From the NCBI GenBank assembly GCA_016934575.1, contig JAFGSN010000149.1:1-42204 (forward strand): DNA of 42,204 nt. Direction: 5' to 3'. The notes below the pieces were generated by a model that made no database searches, was not told where the DNA came from, and saw nothing but the letters and a program-made list of their open reading frames with translations. Every line of letters begins with the position of its first letter. Positions within the stretch are counted from its first letter, which is position 1. This stretch comes from Vicinamibacteria bacterium. GTDB lineage: Bacteria > Acidobacteriota > Vicinamibacteria > Fen-336. Shown in pieces: positions 27,289-41,474 of the stretch. Position numbers and translations under genes: made by a program.

Positions 27289-28392
27289 TTGTCAAAAGGC
27301 GTTGGGAGTCAAGCCTCCGTCGTCCGTCAAATCACATCCTCCGTCTCCGAAATCCATAAAAAAATCGTCGGTGGACGCAAACCTTCAATGCGATTCCCGT
27401 TGCGAAGTCTTTCTAACGTTCGCTATTCGCCGAAAAAAGGGCATTTCGAAATGGTTGGAAAGACGAAGGAGCGAACGCTCACCGTCTCCACGGTCAAGAC
27501 CTTCGCTCAAACTCTTCGTATGGTCGCCCTGTCAAAGGAACTGATCGAGACCGATGATTTCGCCACTAAACGGGACGCGTATTATCAGACTAAGAACTGG
27601 GATGAGGCGCGCTGTGACGATCAGGTCGAGTCTGACACGATCATGGACGACATCGAGTCGTTCTACGGCCTCAACAAGGAGCAACTCGGGTTCAGGCCCG
27701 ACGAGCATGGAGGTTTGGTTGCCGGACGACTGATCGTTCTCGACCAAGAGCAAGGAACAGGCCGTTCGCTGGAAGTCGATTGCACTCGGTTCGGATCCGG
27801 GGCCTACGGCATACCTTCCGCCGTGGAGCATCTGGGGTTCAAGACCCGAGCCAAGTTCATCCTGGCGATCGAGACGGGCGGCATGTTCGAGAGACTCAAT
27901 TATCACCGTTTCTGGGATGGCGCGGACTGCATCCTGGTCTCGATGGCCGGCGTGCCAACGCGCGCCGTACGTCGCTTCATCCGTCGTCTCGCCGACGAAA
28001 AGAAACTGCCGGTATACGTCTTCGTGGATTGTGATCCTTACGGAATCGGCAACATCTATCGCACTCTCAAGGTCGGATCAGGCAACAATGCTCATCTCAA
28101 CGCGTTCTTCTGCGTTCCGCAGGCGCGCTTTCTCGGAGTCACTCCCCAGGATATAATCGACTACAAGTTGCCCACTCACCCGCTCAAGGACGTGGATATC
28201 AAACGCGCCAAGGACGCGCTTAAAAACGATCCCTTCTTCCGACATCACAAGGAATGGACTCGCTCTCTCGAGCAATTATTGAAAATGGGCGTTCGCGCGG
28301 AGCAGCAGGCGTTCGCCAAGTTCAACCTCAACTATGCAATGAACTCCTATCTGCCGGCCAAGCTCGCCCATCCGGAAAAGTTTCTACCATAG
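27289..28392 (+). CDS. top6A: Topoisomerase VI subunit A (Spo11-like)
   Basis: A 367-residue DNA-cleaving subunit that forms a covalent tyrosyl-DNA bond. The winged-helix domain carries the catalytic motif TKRDAYYQTK, with Y99 the likely nucleophile. The Toprim domain has the metal-binding E195 (AIETGGMFERL) and D247-x-D249 (FVDCDPYGIGNIYRTLKVGS). The ATG at 27274 is in frame, but the AAGGAGG site lies after it and points to TTG at 27289 (GTG at 27286 is the alternative). An N-terminal region of about 50 residues before the winged helix is basic. The gene is followed 10 bases later by a Lys-rich protein gene. Confidence 0.95.
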   Translation: MSKGVGSQASVVRQITSSVSEIHKKIVGGRKPSMRFPLRSLSNVRYSPKKGHFEMVGKTKERTLTVSTVKTFAQTLRMVALSKELIETDDFATKRDAYYQTKNWDEARCDDQVESDTIMDDIESFYGLNKEQLGFRPDEHGGLVAGRLIVLDQEQGTGRSLEVDCTRFGSGAYGIPSAVEHLGFKTRAKFILAIETGGMFERLNYHRFWDGADCILVSMAGVPTRAVRRFIRRLADEKKLPVYVFVDCDPYGIGNIYRTLKVGSGNNAHLNAFFCVPQARFLGVTPQDIIDYKLPTHPLKDVDIKRAKDALKNDPFFRHHKEWTRSLEQLLKMGVRAEQQAFAKFNLNYAMNSYLPAKLAHPEKFLP

Positions 28393-28402
28393 GAGAAGCA
28401 TC

Positions 28403-29266
28403 ATGGCTCCGTTGAAAAAATCTATGAAAAAGAAACCCGTAAAAACCTCCAAGCCCACGTCCGCCCGGCGCAAGGTCCGTTCCAAGGAAAAGTCCGCAAA
28501 GAAAAAGCAATCCATGAAGATCAAGGAAGGGAAAAGGCGAAGCGTTTCTCGTTCGAAGACGACCCCCATTTCAGGACGCGCCACGCGTGCGACATCTCAT
28601 CACTCAACGTCCGCTCCGGCGTCTTCCGTCAAATCAGCGGCCGTGGCAACCGCAGGGTCCGGCAGGAAACCCGGTAAAAGACCCATTCAAACGATGCGTC
28701 GCGGAGTTGACGGAAGAACCTATGCGCCAGGCGAGCTGATTCTCACCAACGGTCCGCAGTCGGCGGAGGAGGTTCAGTATTTACTGCGCGGCTGTGTCGC
28801 AGCCGAGCACGACGCACGGACATACGGCGTCGACGAAATCATATTGAAAAAGCGTCTCTCCGAGGACGAGCATGCGCGGCACGGCCTCGAAGACCAAATG
28901 GCCGCCGTGGAAGAGCGCTTCAAGAGCCGCATCGAGCCGCTGCTGCCCACTCGTTCCAACAATCGCCGTACCTTCGCCAGCGTGATCGAGCGGGCGCGAA
29001 ACCGTCGTCGAGAGATCGGAGCGTTTCTGCGCGGCCTCGATCTCGGGCGCACGGAAGTTTCTCACATGGACTCCTACGGCGAGGCCAGTCTACAGAGCCT
29101 CTTGCAGTGGGCCGCGCGACTCGAGACGCTGAGCGAGATAGAGGAGCCCGAACAGGCGGACTACACTCATTTCCATCGCGGCCTGGATCAGCTCGACAAC
29201 ACCACGGAGGCGCTGATTGTCGACGTCGAGATGACGCTCAGACGTCTGCGTGACAAACTGAAATAG
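28403..29266 (+). CDS. Histone-H1-like-tailed protein, unknown
   Basis: A 287-residue protein that I do not recognise. Residues 1-100 are a Lys/Arg/Ser/Pro/Ala-rich tail like histone H1 or bacterial H1-like proteins (MKKKPVKTSKPTSARRKVRS, KSAKKKQSMKIKEGKRRS) and should bind DNA without specificity. The remaining 185 residues form a folded, mostly helical domain (YAPGELILTNGPQSAEEVQY, then LEDQMAAVEERFKSR, ERARNRRREIGAFLRGLDLG). It has an AGGAGAAG ribosome-binding site and begins 10 bases after top6A, so the two are surely cotranscribed. A role as a DNA-binding partner of topoisomerase VI is inference. Confidence 0.78.
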   Translation: MAPLKKSMKKKPVKTSKPTSARRKVRSKEKSAKKKQSMKIKEGKRRSVSRSKTTPISGRATRATSHHSTSAPASSVKSAAVATAGSGRKPGKRPIQTMRRGVDGRTYAPGELILTNGPQSAEEVQYLLRGCVAAEHDARTYGVDEIILKKRLSEDEHARHGLEDQMAAVEERFKSRIEPLLPTRSNNRRTFASVIERARNRRREIGAFLRGLDLGRTEVSHMDSYGEASLQSLLQWAARLETLSEIEEPEQADYTHFHRGLDQLDNTTEALIVDVEMTLRRLRDKLK

Positions 29267-29280
29267 GCGGGCGGCCCCGC
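29267..29280. terminator. Short hairpin between convergent genes
   Basis: GCGGG pairs with CCCGC across a CGGC loop in the 42-base gap between the Lys-rich protein gene and rpoC. There is no T tract. It is the only terminator candidate for either transcript. Confidence 0.3.
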
Positions 29281-29308
29281 TCGCTGCGGTCTCCGGACGA
29301 GAACCAGA

Positions 29309-33496
<4,188 letters not shown>

Positions 33497-33597
33497 CTTT
33501 CACCCTGCCTCGGGGCGGATGCCGCCATCCGGGCCCCTCATGAAAGCCGCGCCGTGCGCGACTCCACGCAAAATGCCGCACGCCGCCGCGCAGCGCA

Positions 33598-36500
33598 TCA
33601 GGACCTCGCCGCGCGAGATCCCGTCTTGATCAACTCGACGTCCAATCCCAAGCTCTGCAACTCGCGAATCAGAACGTTGAAGGACTCCGGCAATCCCGGC
33701 GTGAACACCGTGTCTCCCTTGACGATCGCCTCATATATCTTGGCACGGCCATAAACGTCGTCGGATTTCGCCGTGAGCAACTCCTGCAGCACGTGCGCCG
33801 CGCCGTAAGCTTCGAGCGCCCAGACTTCCATCTCGCCGAATCGCTGACCGCCGAACTGCGCCTTTCCGCCCAGCGGCTGCTGCGTGATGAGCGAGTAAGG
33901 GCCGATCGAGCGAGCGTGAATTTTATCGTCGACCAGATGCGAAAGCTTCATCATGTAGATGTATCCCACGGACACCCTCTGTTCGAAAGGTATTCCGGTC
34001 ATGCCGTCGATAAGCGTGACCTTGCCCCGATCGAGCACGCTCGGCCGTATCGGATTCCGGCGTTTCTCGGCCTCGTTGGCCAGGTTCAGGTACTGAGCGA
34101 CCTCCTTCTCGCTTGCGCCGTCGAAGACCGGGCTGGCGAAATGCATTCCCAGCACGGAAGCGCACCATCCCAGATGCGTTTCGAGAATCTGCCCCACGTT
34201 CATTCGCGACGGCACCCCAAGCGGGTTGAGAACGATGTCCACGGGCGATCCGTCCGGGAGATACGGCATGTCCTCCTCGGCCAAAATCCGCGCGATCACT
34301 CCCTTGTTGCCGTGCCGTCCGGCCATCTTGTCGCCGACCGAGAGCTTGCGCTTCATGGCGACGAAAACCTTGACCAGCTTGATCACGCCGGGCGGAAGCT
34401 CGTCGCCGCGCTTGAGACGCCCCTCTTTCTCGGCGAAGAGCGTCTTGAGAACGTCGATCTGCCGCTCGGTGCGATCGACGATCTCGTCCAGTTGAGCCAT
34501 CACGTCCTCGTCATCTCGGCCCTGAGCGCGTAACGTGAGGATTTCGGCATGACGCAGCTTGTTCACCGCCTCGCGCGTGAGCACCTGGCCTTTCTTCAAG
34601 ACCTTTTCGCCGCGGCTGTTCACGAGATCGCTGACGACGACTTTGCCTTCGAGCAGGTCCTCGATGCGCTTGTCGCGCTCATCCTGCAAGATGCGGATCT
34701 CGTCCTTCAAGTTCTTCTCCATCATGAACAGCTCGGCGTCCTCGATCTGCCGCGCCCGCTCGTCCTTTTCGACGCCCTTGCGAGAAAAAATCTTGACGTC
34801 GACGACGATGCCTTCGATTCCGGGAGGGCAGATGAGTGACGCGTCGCGCACGTCGCCGGCCTTCTCGCCGAAGATGGCCCTGAGCAGCTTTTCCTCCGGC
34901 GTGAGCTGCGTCTCCCCCTTGGGCGTGACTTTGCCCACCAAAATGTCGCCGGGCTTGACGCTGGCGCCGATGCGGATGATGCCGCTCTCGTCGAGGTTGT
35001 TGAGCAGCGACTCGGACACGTTGGGTATGTCGCGGGTGATCTCCTCGGGCCCGAGCTTGGTGTCGCGCGCTTCGATCTCGAATTCCTCGATATGAATCGA
35101 GGTGTACATGTCTTCCTTGACCAGTCGCTCCGACACCAGGATGGCGTCCTCGAAGTTGTAACCGCGCCAAGGCATGAACGCCACGAGCACGTTACGACCG
35201 AGCGCCAGCTCTCCCATGTCCGTGCAGGGGCCGTCGGCCAGTATCTGCCCCTTGTTCACGCTTTGCTCCACGCGCACGATAGGCTTCTGATTGATGCTCG
35301 TGTTCTGGTTCGAGCATTTGAATTTCGTCAGATTGTAGATGTCCGCGCCGATCTCCGTTTTCTCGTCGGCGCCGTGAACGCGCACGATGATCCGGCGTGA
35401 GTCAACCGAGTCGACGACGCCCGCGCGCCGGCAGACGATCGCCGCTCCGGAGTCCTTGACGGTGATGTGCTCCATGCCCGTCCCCACGAGCGGCGCCTCG
35501 GAGCGCAGCAACGGAACCGCTTGCCGCTGCATGTTCGAGCCCATTAACGCCCGGTTGGCGTCGTCGTGCTCGAGGAACGGGACGAGCGACGCGGCCACCG
35601 ACACGAGTTGCTTCGGGCTCACGTCGATGTAATCGATCTCGTCGCGCCTGGCAAGCACGGTGTTTCCCGCTCGACGGGCGTCCACGCGGTCCTCCACGAT
35701 CGCTCGGTCGTCTCCCAAACGAACGTTGGCCTGCGCGATGGTATGCCGGTCTTCCTCCCAGGCCGAAAGATAGAAGCAGTAGGGCTCGACCTCGGCGGTC
35801 TTCTTGCCGCGTGAGCGCACGACGGCGTTCTCGCGACCCACCTCATCCTGCTCCACCACGTCGCCCACCTTGAATGCCGTGTCCCCCGCCTCGACCACCT
35901 GAAAGTACTCGACCACGTGCCCATTACGCACCTTGCGATACGGACTCTCGATGAATCCGAACTCGTTGATACGGGCGAAGCACGAGAGACTCGATATCAG
36001 TCCGATGTTCGGCCCTTCGGGCGTTTCGATCGGACAGATGCGGCCATAGTGCGTCGGATGGACGTCACGCACCTCGAAGCCGGCGCGCTCGCGCGACAAA
36101 CCCCCGGGTCCAAGCGCCGACAACCTGCGCTTGTGCGTGATCTCCGAGAGAGGATTGGTCTGATCCATGAACTGGCTGAGCTGGCTCGAACCGAAAAACT
36201 CGCGGATGCTGGCCATGACCGGTTTGGCGTTGATGAGATCGTGCGGCATGGCCGTGGAGATCTCCTGATAGACGCTCATCTTCTCCTTGATGGCTCGCTC
36301 CATGCGCACGAGACCGATGCGGAACTGGTTTTCGAGCAGCTCACCTACGCTACGGACGCGTCGATTCCCGAGATGGTCGATGTCGTCCACGTCTTGCGGC
36401 GATCGGCGCAGCTTGAGCACGAAGGCCATCACCGCCAGAACGTCCTCGAGACTCAGCACTTTCTCGGACAACGGCGTGGACAGCCCTAGCTTGGTGTTGA

Positions 36501-37917
36501 GCTTGAGCCTTCCCACGCGTGAGAAATCGTATTTCTGAGAATTACGGAACATTCCTTCGAAAAGGCCGCGCGACGATTCGAGCGTCGGAGGATCGCCGGG
36601 CCGCATACGCCGATAGATCTCGATCAGCGCCTCCTCGGGGCTGCGGATCGCGTCACGTTTCAGCGTCGTGGTGAGCATCGTGCCGATGTCGTCTCGGTCC
36701 GGAAAAAAAACTTCAAAAGCTTCAATCTGCCGCTCCGGCTGTTGCACGACCGCCAGCACCTCCGGCGTAATCGGCTCGTTGGTTTCGAGCAGGACCTCGC
36801 CAGTGCGCGTGTCGATGATGTCGGTCAGCGCGAGGGCGCCGGTGAGATCGGGCTCGCCAATCTCGATCTCTTCCACTTCAAGCTTCTGTAGCTGCTGGAT
36901 GACGGACGGCGTGATCTTCTTGCCGGCGTGCAGCAGCTCCTCGCGCTTGCCCGAGGCGTCGCGCGGACCATGGATCGAGCGGCTGGGCTTGATTCCGACG
37001 AGATTCTCCGATACCCGCCAGAAGAGCTTGCCCTCGACGACACGGATGCGGTCATTCTTGTAAAAAGACCGCAGGATCTCCGAATTGGAGCGGATGCCCA
37101 TCGCGCGTAGAAAGACGGTGGCCAGGAACTTACGCTTTCGATCGATGCGTACGTGCAGCAGGTTCTTCGAATCGTACTCGAACTCCAGCCAACTGCCGCG
37201 ATAAGGGATGATCTGGGCCGCGAACAAACCTTTGTCCGGCTGGGAAAAGAAGACGCCCGGCGAACGATGCAACTGACTGACGATGACCCGCTCCGTTCCG
37301 TTGATAATGAAGGTTCCGTTGTCGGTCATGAGCGGAATATCCCCGAAGTAGACTTCCTGCTCCTTGATGTCGCGCACCATGCGCGCGTTGGTTTCAGGAT
37401 CCCGATCATAAACGGCCAGACGTATCGTGACCTTGAGCGGAACGGCGAAAGTCATGCCTCGTTCCTGGCATTCCTCGACGTCGTACTTGAGCTTGAGGCC
37501 TACTGGTTCGTCGCAAGTGTCGCACGTCAACGGTCGGTTCTCGTTGAGGCGCTCGCACTTGGGGCATGGCAGCTCGCCGTCGCCGTGCGGATCGAGGATC
37601 AACGTCGCTCCGCAGAAGGCGCAGGGCCGCCCCAGCTTGTCCAGGCCGACCAACCGGCCGCACTTGCACTCCCAGTTGCCGATCGAGAACTCGACGAACT
37701 CGAGCGAGCAGTTCTCCCTGAGATCGGTGATCGGAAAAACGCTCTTGAAGACCGATTGAAGACCGACGTCCTCGCGGTCCTTGGGCAGAATCCGCATCTG
37801 CAAAAACCGCTCGTAGGACTTCTTCTGAATGTCGATGAGGTTGGGAATCGGGATGGAAGTCGGAATCTTGGCGAAATCCACTCTGTCCCGATAGTGATTC
37901 TTTGACGCCGTATGCAT
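33598..37917 (-). CDS. rpoB: RNA polymerase beta subunit with Cys-rich insertion
   Basis: A 1439-residue subunit. The start at 37917 is chosen because GAGGTG lies six bases upstream; the frame is open 23 codons further. The rifampicin-pocket region is standard ([21 protein letters not shown] in two pieces, [11 protein letters not shown]), with the D, H and S residues found in sensitive enzymes. The C-terminal [21 protein letters not shown] (two pieces) is intact. Residues 81-141 are an insertion with four Cys pairs (C84/C86, C99/C102, C118/C121, C132/C135), absent from E. coli RpoB, placed before [20 protein letters not shown]. It probably folds as one or two zinc ribbons in the protrusion/lobe area. 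Confidence 0.97.
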   Translation of the reverse strand: MHTASKNHYRDRVDFAKIPTSIPIPNLIDIQKKSYERFLQMRILPKDREDVGLQSVFKSVFPITDLRENCSLEFVEFSIGNWECKCGRLVGLDKLGRPCAFCGATLILDPHGDGELPCPKCERLNENRPLTCDTCDEPVGLKLKYDVEECQERGMTFAVPLKVTIRLAVYDRDPETNARMVRDIKEQEVYFGDIPLMTDNGTFIINGTERVIVSQLHRSPGVFFSQPDKGLFAAQIIPYRGSWLEFEYDSKNLLHVRIDRKRKFLATVFLRAMGIRSNSEILRSFYKNDRIRVVEGKLFWRVSENLVGIKPSRSIHGPRDASGKREELLHAGKKITPSVIQQLQKLEVEEIEIGEPDLTGALALTDIIDTRTGEVLLETNEPITPEVLAVVQQPERQIEAFEVFFPDRDDIGTMLTTTLKRDAIRSPEEALIEIYRRMRPGDPPTLESSRGLFEGMFRNSQKYDFSRVGRLKLNTKLGLSTPLSEKVLSLEDVLAVMAFVLKLRRSPQDVDDIDHLGNRRVRSVGELLENQFRIGLVRMERAIKEKMSVYQEISTAMPHDLINAKPVMASIREFFGSSQLSQFMDQTNPLSEITHKRRLSALGPGGLSRERAGFEVRDVHPTHYGRICPIETPEGPNIGLISSLSCFARINEFGFIESPYRKVRNGHVVEYFQVVEAGDTAFKVGDVVEQDEVGRENAVVRSRGKKTAEVEPYCFYLSAWEEDRHTIAQANVRLGDDRAIVEDRVDARRAGNTVLARRDEIDYIDVSPKQLVSVAASLVPFLEHDDANRALMGSNMQRQAVPLLRSEAPLVGTGMEHITVKDSGAAIVCRRAGVVDSVDSRRIIVRVHGADEKTEIGADIYNLTKFKCSNQNTSINQKPIVRVEQSVNKGQILADGPCTDMGELALGRNVLVAFMPWRGYNFEDAILVSERLVKEDMYTSIHIEEFEIEARDTKLGPEEITRDIPNVSESLLNNLDESGIIRIGASVKPGDILVGKVTPKGETQLTPEEKLLRAIFGEKAGDVRDASLICPPGIEGIVVDVKIFSRKGVEKDERARQIEDAELFMMEKNLKDEIRILQDERDKRIEDLLEGKVVVSDLVNSRGEKVLKKGQVLTREAVNKLRHAEILTLRAQGRDDEDVMAQLDEIVDRTERQIDVLKTLFAEKEGRLKRGDELPPGVIKLVKVFVAMKRKLSVGDKMAGRHGNKGVIARILAEEDMPYLPDGSPVDIVLNPLGVPSRMNVGQILETHLGWCASVLGMHFASPVFDGASEKEVAQYLNLANEAEKRRNPIRPSVLDRGKVTLIDGMTGIPFEQRVSVGYIYMMKLSHLVDDKIHARSIGPYSLITQQPLGGKAQFGGQRFGEMEVWALEAYGAAHVLQELLTAKSDDVYGRAKIYEAIVKGDTVFTPGLPESFNVLIRELQSLGLDVELIKTGSRAARS

Positions 37918-38093
37918 CTCAAGCACCTCGGTAATTCGGAGCATGTGAGCCGCGAGCGCGTCGCGGGCGAACGACCGTCGGAACACGCTTCAGCCCGCGC
38001 GGGCGCACGCTTCCGGGCGGACGCCTTCGGTCCTCAACAAACGCGGTCCTGCAACGAGCAACCATCAATACGGATTCTCGCGCGCGCGAAAAC

Positions 38094-38471
38094 CTACTTA
38101 ATCTCGACTTGTGCGCCGACTTCCTCGAACTTCTTCTTGATGGCGGCGGCCTCGTCCTTGGTCAAGCCTTCCTTGACGAGCTTCGGCGCGCCGTCCACGA
38201 GATCCTTGGCTTCCTTGAGCCCCAGGCTCGTCACCTCGCGCACGACCTTGATGACGTTGATCTTCTTATCGCCGGTGCTCGAAAGGTGCACGGCGAACTC
38301 CGTCTTCTCCTCCACTGCCGCGGCGGCCGGGGCGCCTGCCGCGGCGACCATCACCGGAGCCGCGACTGCGGCTGAAACGCCCCATTTCTCCTCAAGCTGC
38401 TTGACGAGATCCGCCACTTGAATCACGTTGAGCTCGCTGAGCTGATCCACTATCTTCTGAATATCGGCCAT
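38094..38471 (-). CDS. rplL: Ribosomal protein bL12 (L7/L12)
   Basis: A 125-residue stalk protein. It has the N-terminal dimerisation helices ([20 protein letters not shown]), the Ala-rich hinge and the C-terminal factor-binding domain ([21 protein letters not shown] in two pieces, [20 protein letters not shown]). The frame is open 14 codons upstream, but ATG at 38471 has a GGAGG-rich site and matches the family start. It follows rplJ by 127 bases and precedes rpoB by 176 bases. Confidence 0.97.
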   Translation of the reverse strand: MADIQKIVDQLSELNVIQVADLVKQLEEKWGVSAAVAAPVMVAAAGAPAAAAVEEKTEFAVHLSSTGDKKINVIKVVREVTSLGLKEAKDLVDGAPKLVKEGLTKDEAAAIKKKFEEVGAQVEIK

Positions 38472-38598
38472 GCTCCTCTTCCTCCTCAAGTCCCTCGATG
38501 AAGGACTACACAATCATTCCAAACACGATACGACGTCCACTCGCGCACGAAACGTCTCGACAAGAATCATTCCGCCAATCGCCACTGCCGTGCGGACC

Positions 38599-39534
38599 TT
38601 ATTTGAAGTTGGCGTTCCCACATATGTATAGGCCGCCAGACGTCGTCCAAACGCAGACGGACGTGGCGGTGTCGCCGTCGCTCGATGACACGATCTGCGC
38701 GCAGCCCATCGCGCCCGCGATGTTGACGTCGAAGCGCTTGAAACCCGTCTCGCGGGCCGTTCTCTCTAGATTTGATAGCACGCGGCTCTTGAGATCGCTC
38801 TCGCTTTCACAAAGCAGCTCTCGGGAACCCCACGCGCCCTTGAGACCTTCGAACTCGCGCTTGACTCGATCAACGGCCACCTCGGGCGACTGTGGAACGG
38901 CTTTCTCGAACAACTCTTCGACCGCCTCTCCTGGGGAAGTCGTCGTCGTCAAGGACAAGAGCTCGCGTCCTTGGTATCGCTCGGCGGCGGGCGTCTTGGC
39001 TCTGCCGGCGTGCGCGCCGCCGATCTTCTTACGGCGCTCGTCGAACACGCGCGCGAGTTGCGTTGCGGGAGCGTCGAGCAGTCGCACGAGCTGCGCCATG
39101 GGCGCCATGAGAACGCCGAGCAGACGCGCGCGCATCTCGGGCAATCCGGGCATGCTCGACAACGCCTTGACGCCGTCGGCGTCCAGGATCTGCGATCCGG
39201 CGAGCAGGCCGGCCTTGACCACGAGATTCGGATTCTCCTTGTTGAAATCGATGAGCACCTTGGCCAGAACCACGGGATCTTCCCGCGAGTAGGCCACTCC
39301 GGTCATGCCCGAGAAGCCCTGTTTGACCATTTCAAGCGGCGTTCCCTGGATCGCACGAAGCGCCAAGGTGTTCTTGACGACGCGATAACCGCATCCGCTC
39401 TTCCGGATCCTGCGACGAAACTCGGTCGCTCTCGGAACCGTGAGCCCCGTGAAATCCACGAGGATCGCGTGCGGCGCCTGCGTGAACTCTTCTCGCAGGC
39501 TCTCAATCTCAGTCTGTTTCTGGGTGCGATTCAT
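38599..39534 (-). CDS. rplJ: Ribosomal protein uL10 with C-terminal extension
   Basis: A 311-residue L10. Residues 1-171 are a complete bacterial L10: rRNA-binding domain (HAILVDFTGLTVPRATEFRR, RVVKNTLALRAI, FSGMTGVAYS) and the L12-binding helix (RLLGVLMAPMAQLVRLLDAP, ARVFDERRKK). Ordinary L10 ends here. The frame continues for about 140 residues: a linker (AHAGRAKTPAAERYQG), a helical part (GEAVEELFEKAV, VDRVKREFEGLKG) and a likely beta-rich end (FDVNIAGAMGCAQIV, TSVCVWTTSGGLYIC). I do not recognise the extension and see no frameshift. The ATG at 39534 follows GGGGAG. Confidence 0.93.
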   Translation of the reverse strand: MNRTQKQTEIESLREEFTQAPHAILVDFTGLTVPRATEFRRRIRKSGCGYRVVKNTLALRAIQGTPLEMVKQGFSGMTGVAYSREDPVVLAKVLIDFNKENPNLVVKAGLLAGSQILDADGVKALSSMPGLPEMRARLLGVLMAPMAQLVRLLDAPATQLARVFDERRKKIGGAHAGRAKTPAAERYQGRELLSLTTTTSPGEAVEELFEKAVPQSPEVAVDRVKREFEGLKGAWGSRELLCESESDLKSRVLSNLERTARETGFKRFDVNIAGAMGCAQIVSSSDGDTATSVCVWTTSGGLYICGNANFK

Positions 39535-39552
39535 GACTGCTCCCCGTATTGG

Positions 39553-39576
39553 GCCGAAGAGGACGCCTCTCTCGGC
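39553..39576 (-). promoter_or_regulatory. Hairpin in the rplJ leader
   Basis: Just upstream of the rplJ ribosome-binding site the RNA can form a 10-bp stem with one bulged base and a 3-base loop (GCCGA-AGAGG pairing with CCTCT-TCGGC, read on the transcribed strand). Its position in the rplA-rplJ gap is where bacterial L10-leader autoregulatory structures are found. The conserved L10-leader core was not verified. Confidence 0.4.
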
Positions 39577-39655
39577 ATCTCCGATCGAGCCACGTTGAAT
39601 CCCCGCGTCATCGCGCGCATCGACGGCGCGACACAGAAAGGCGTATGAGAAAACC

Positions 39656-40360
39656 TCACTCCTTGGCCTCCATGGAGCTCGGATCCACCCTCACGCCCGG
39701 TCCCATCGTCGAAGACAATGTCACCGAGAGGACGTATCGTCCCTTGGTGCTCGCCGGCCGGGCCTTGATGACGCTTCCGATCAAACTCTGGACGTTGTCC
39801 ACGAGCTTTACGCCGTCGAAGGAGACCTTGCCGATCGGGGCGTGCACGATCCCGGCTTTGTCCACGCGATACTCGACCTTGCCCGCCCGTATCTCCTGCA
39901 CCGCGCGCGCCACTTCAAAGGTCACCGTGCCTGTCTTGGGGTTGGGCATCAGGCCGCGCGGTCCGAGGATTTTGCCGAGCTTCCCCACGGAGCGCATCAT
40001 GTCGGGCGTCGCGACGACGGCGTCGAAATCCAGCCAACCCTCCTGGATCTTGGCAACGATCTCATCGCCGCCCACGTGATCGGCCCCCGCATCCTGCGCT
40101 TCCTTCGCCTTTTCACCGGAGGCGATCACGAGGACGCGTTTGGCTTTACCGCCCAAGCCATGGGGCAATACGACGGTTCCACGAACCATCTGATCGGCGT
40201 GCTTGGGATTGACTCCCAGGCGCATCGCCACCTCGACGGTTTCGTCGAATTTGGCGAACGCGCTTTTCTTGACGACATCCACGGCCTCGGGGATCTGATA
40301 GATCGGCTTGACCTTGGCCGCTTTCCGCGCCTTTTCATAATTCTTGCCGACACGTCGCAT
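39656..40360 (-). CDS. rplA: Ribosomal protein uL1
   Basis: A 234-residue protein of the L1 stalk and a probable translational repressor of its operon. Family motifs are present: [60 protein letters not shown] and [21 protein letters not shown]. The ATG at 40360 follows AAAGGAG. Length is normal. It lies 115 bases behind rplK. Confidence 0.98.
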   Translation of the reverse strand: MRRVGKNYEKARKAAKVKPIYQIPEAVDVVKKSAFAKFDETVEVAMRLGVNPKHADQMVRGTVVLPHGLGGKAKRVLVIASGEKAKEAQDAGADHVGGDEIVAKIQEGWLDFDAVVATPDMMRSVGKLGKILGPRGLMPNPKTGTVTFEVARAVQEIRAGKVEYRVDKAGIVHAPIGKVSFDGVKLVDNVQSLIGSVIKARPASTKGRYVLSVTLSSTMGPGVRVDPSSMEAKE

Positions 40361-40475
40361 TGAAGACTCCTTTCGCCGATGGGAATCCGGCGCTCGCCGG
40401 CGCCGTCATCCTTCATGGCTCCCACCTGTCCGCCGCCGCCCCCAAGGGCGCCCGGTGGTCATGACACCCTCGGGC

Positions 40476-40898
40476 TCAACTCGCCACTTCCACTCCCATG
40501 CTACGAGCCGTTCCCATGACTATCTGAATCGCGGCTTGCAGGTCTTCGGCGTTGAGATCCGGCATCTTCTGCCTGGCGATTTCCTCGACCTGCTTCATCG
40601 TGACCTGCCCGACCTTCGCCTTGTTCGGCTCTCCGCTGCCCTTGGCGATCCCGGCCGCTTTCTTCAAAAGCACGGCCACGGGCGGCGTCTTGGTGATGAA
40701 CGTATAGGACCGATCGGCATAGACCGTGATCACCACGGGGATAATGAGGCCCTCTTCCTTCGAGGTCTTGGCGTTGAACGCCTTGCAGAAATCCATGATG
40801 TTGACGCCCGCCTGACCCAAGGCGGGACCGACCGGCGGCGCCGGTGTCGCCTTGCCTGCCGGAATCTGCAGCTTGATTTGACCGACCACTTTCTTCAT
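40476..40898 (-). CDS. rplK: Ribosomal protein uL11
   Basis: A 140-residue protein of the GTPase-associated centre. The N-terminal domain has [20 protein letters not shown] and [17 protein letters not shown]. The C-terminal RNA-binding domain has [19 protein letters not shown] and [17 protein letters not shown]. Length is normal. Its ATG shares one base with the nusG stop (TGATG), so the two are translationally coupled. Confidence 0.98.
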   Translation of the reverse strand: MKKVVGQIKLQIPAGKATPAPPVGPALGQAGVNIMDFCKAFNAKTSKEEGLIIPVVITVYADRSYTFITKTPPVAVLLKKAAGIAKGSGEPNKAKVGQVTMKQVEEIARQKMPDLNAEDLQAAIQIVMGTARSMGVEVAS

Positions 40899-41455
40899 CA
40901 GAGCTTCTCCACTTGCAGAAAGTCCAATTCGACCGGAGTCGATCGACCGAAAATCGTCACCATCACCTTGAGCGTGCTCCGATCGAGGTTGACCTCCTCG
41001 ACGACGCCCTGAAAACTCGAAAAAGGCCCGTCAATGATGCGAACGGACTCTCCTCGTTCGAATATGTATTTCGGCTTGGGTTTCTCGATCGATTCCTGAA
41101 CCTGTACGAAGATCTGCTCCGCTTCCTCCGGGGACAGCGGAATGGGACGTTGGCCTGATCCCACGAAGCCGGTCACTCGCGGCGTGTTCCTGACGAGATG
41201 CCAGGTCGTATCCGGGATCTTCTTGCCGTCCGGACCGTCCTCCGTCTCGATCTCCACCAAGATATAGCCGGGAAAGAAGCGCGTGGCGGTCTGCACCTTC
41301 CTGCCGCCCTTCATCTCCACGACTTCCTCCGTCGGGATCTCGATGCGTCCGATCTGATCCTCCAGATCGTGCGCCTTGGCCCGTTGCCTCAGACTTTCGG
41401 AAACCTTCTTCTCGAAACCCGAGTATGTGTGAACGATGTACCATTGCTTCGCCAT
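40898..41455 (-). CDS. nusG: Transcription antitermination factor NusG
   Basis: A 185-residue elongation factor that binds RNA polymerase through the NGN domain ([20 protein letters not shown], then [34 protein letters not shown]) and Rho or S10 through the KOW domain ([20 protein letters not shown]). The frame is open to a GTG at 41470, but the ATG at 41455 begins at the usual [13 protein letters not shown]. Its ribosome-binding site is weak. It lies 20 bases behind secE. Confidence 0.97.
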   Translation of the reverse strand: MAKQWYIVHTYSGFEKKVSESLRQRAKAHDLEDQIGRIEIPTEEVVEMKGGRKVQTATRFFPGYILVEIETEDGPDGKKIPDTTWHLVRNTPRVTGFVGSGQRPIPLSPEEAEQIFVQVQESIEKPKPKYIFERGESVRIIDGPFSSFQGVVEEVNLDRSTLKVMVTIFGRSTPVELDFLQVEKL

Positions 41456-41474
41456 CTGCGCGCGTTCCACTCCG

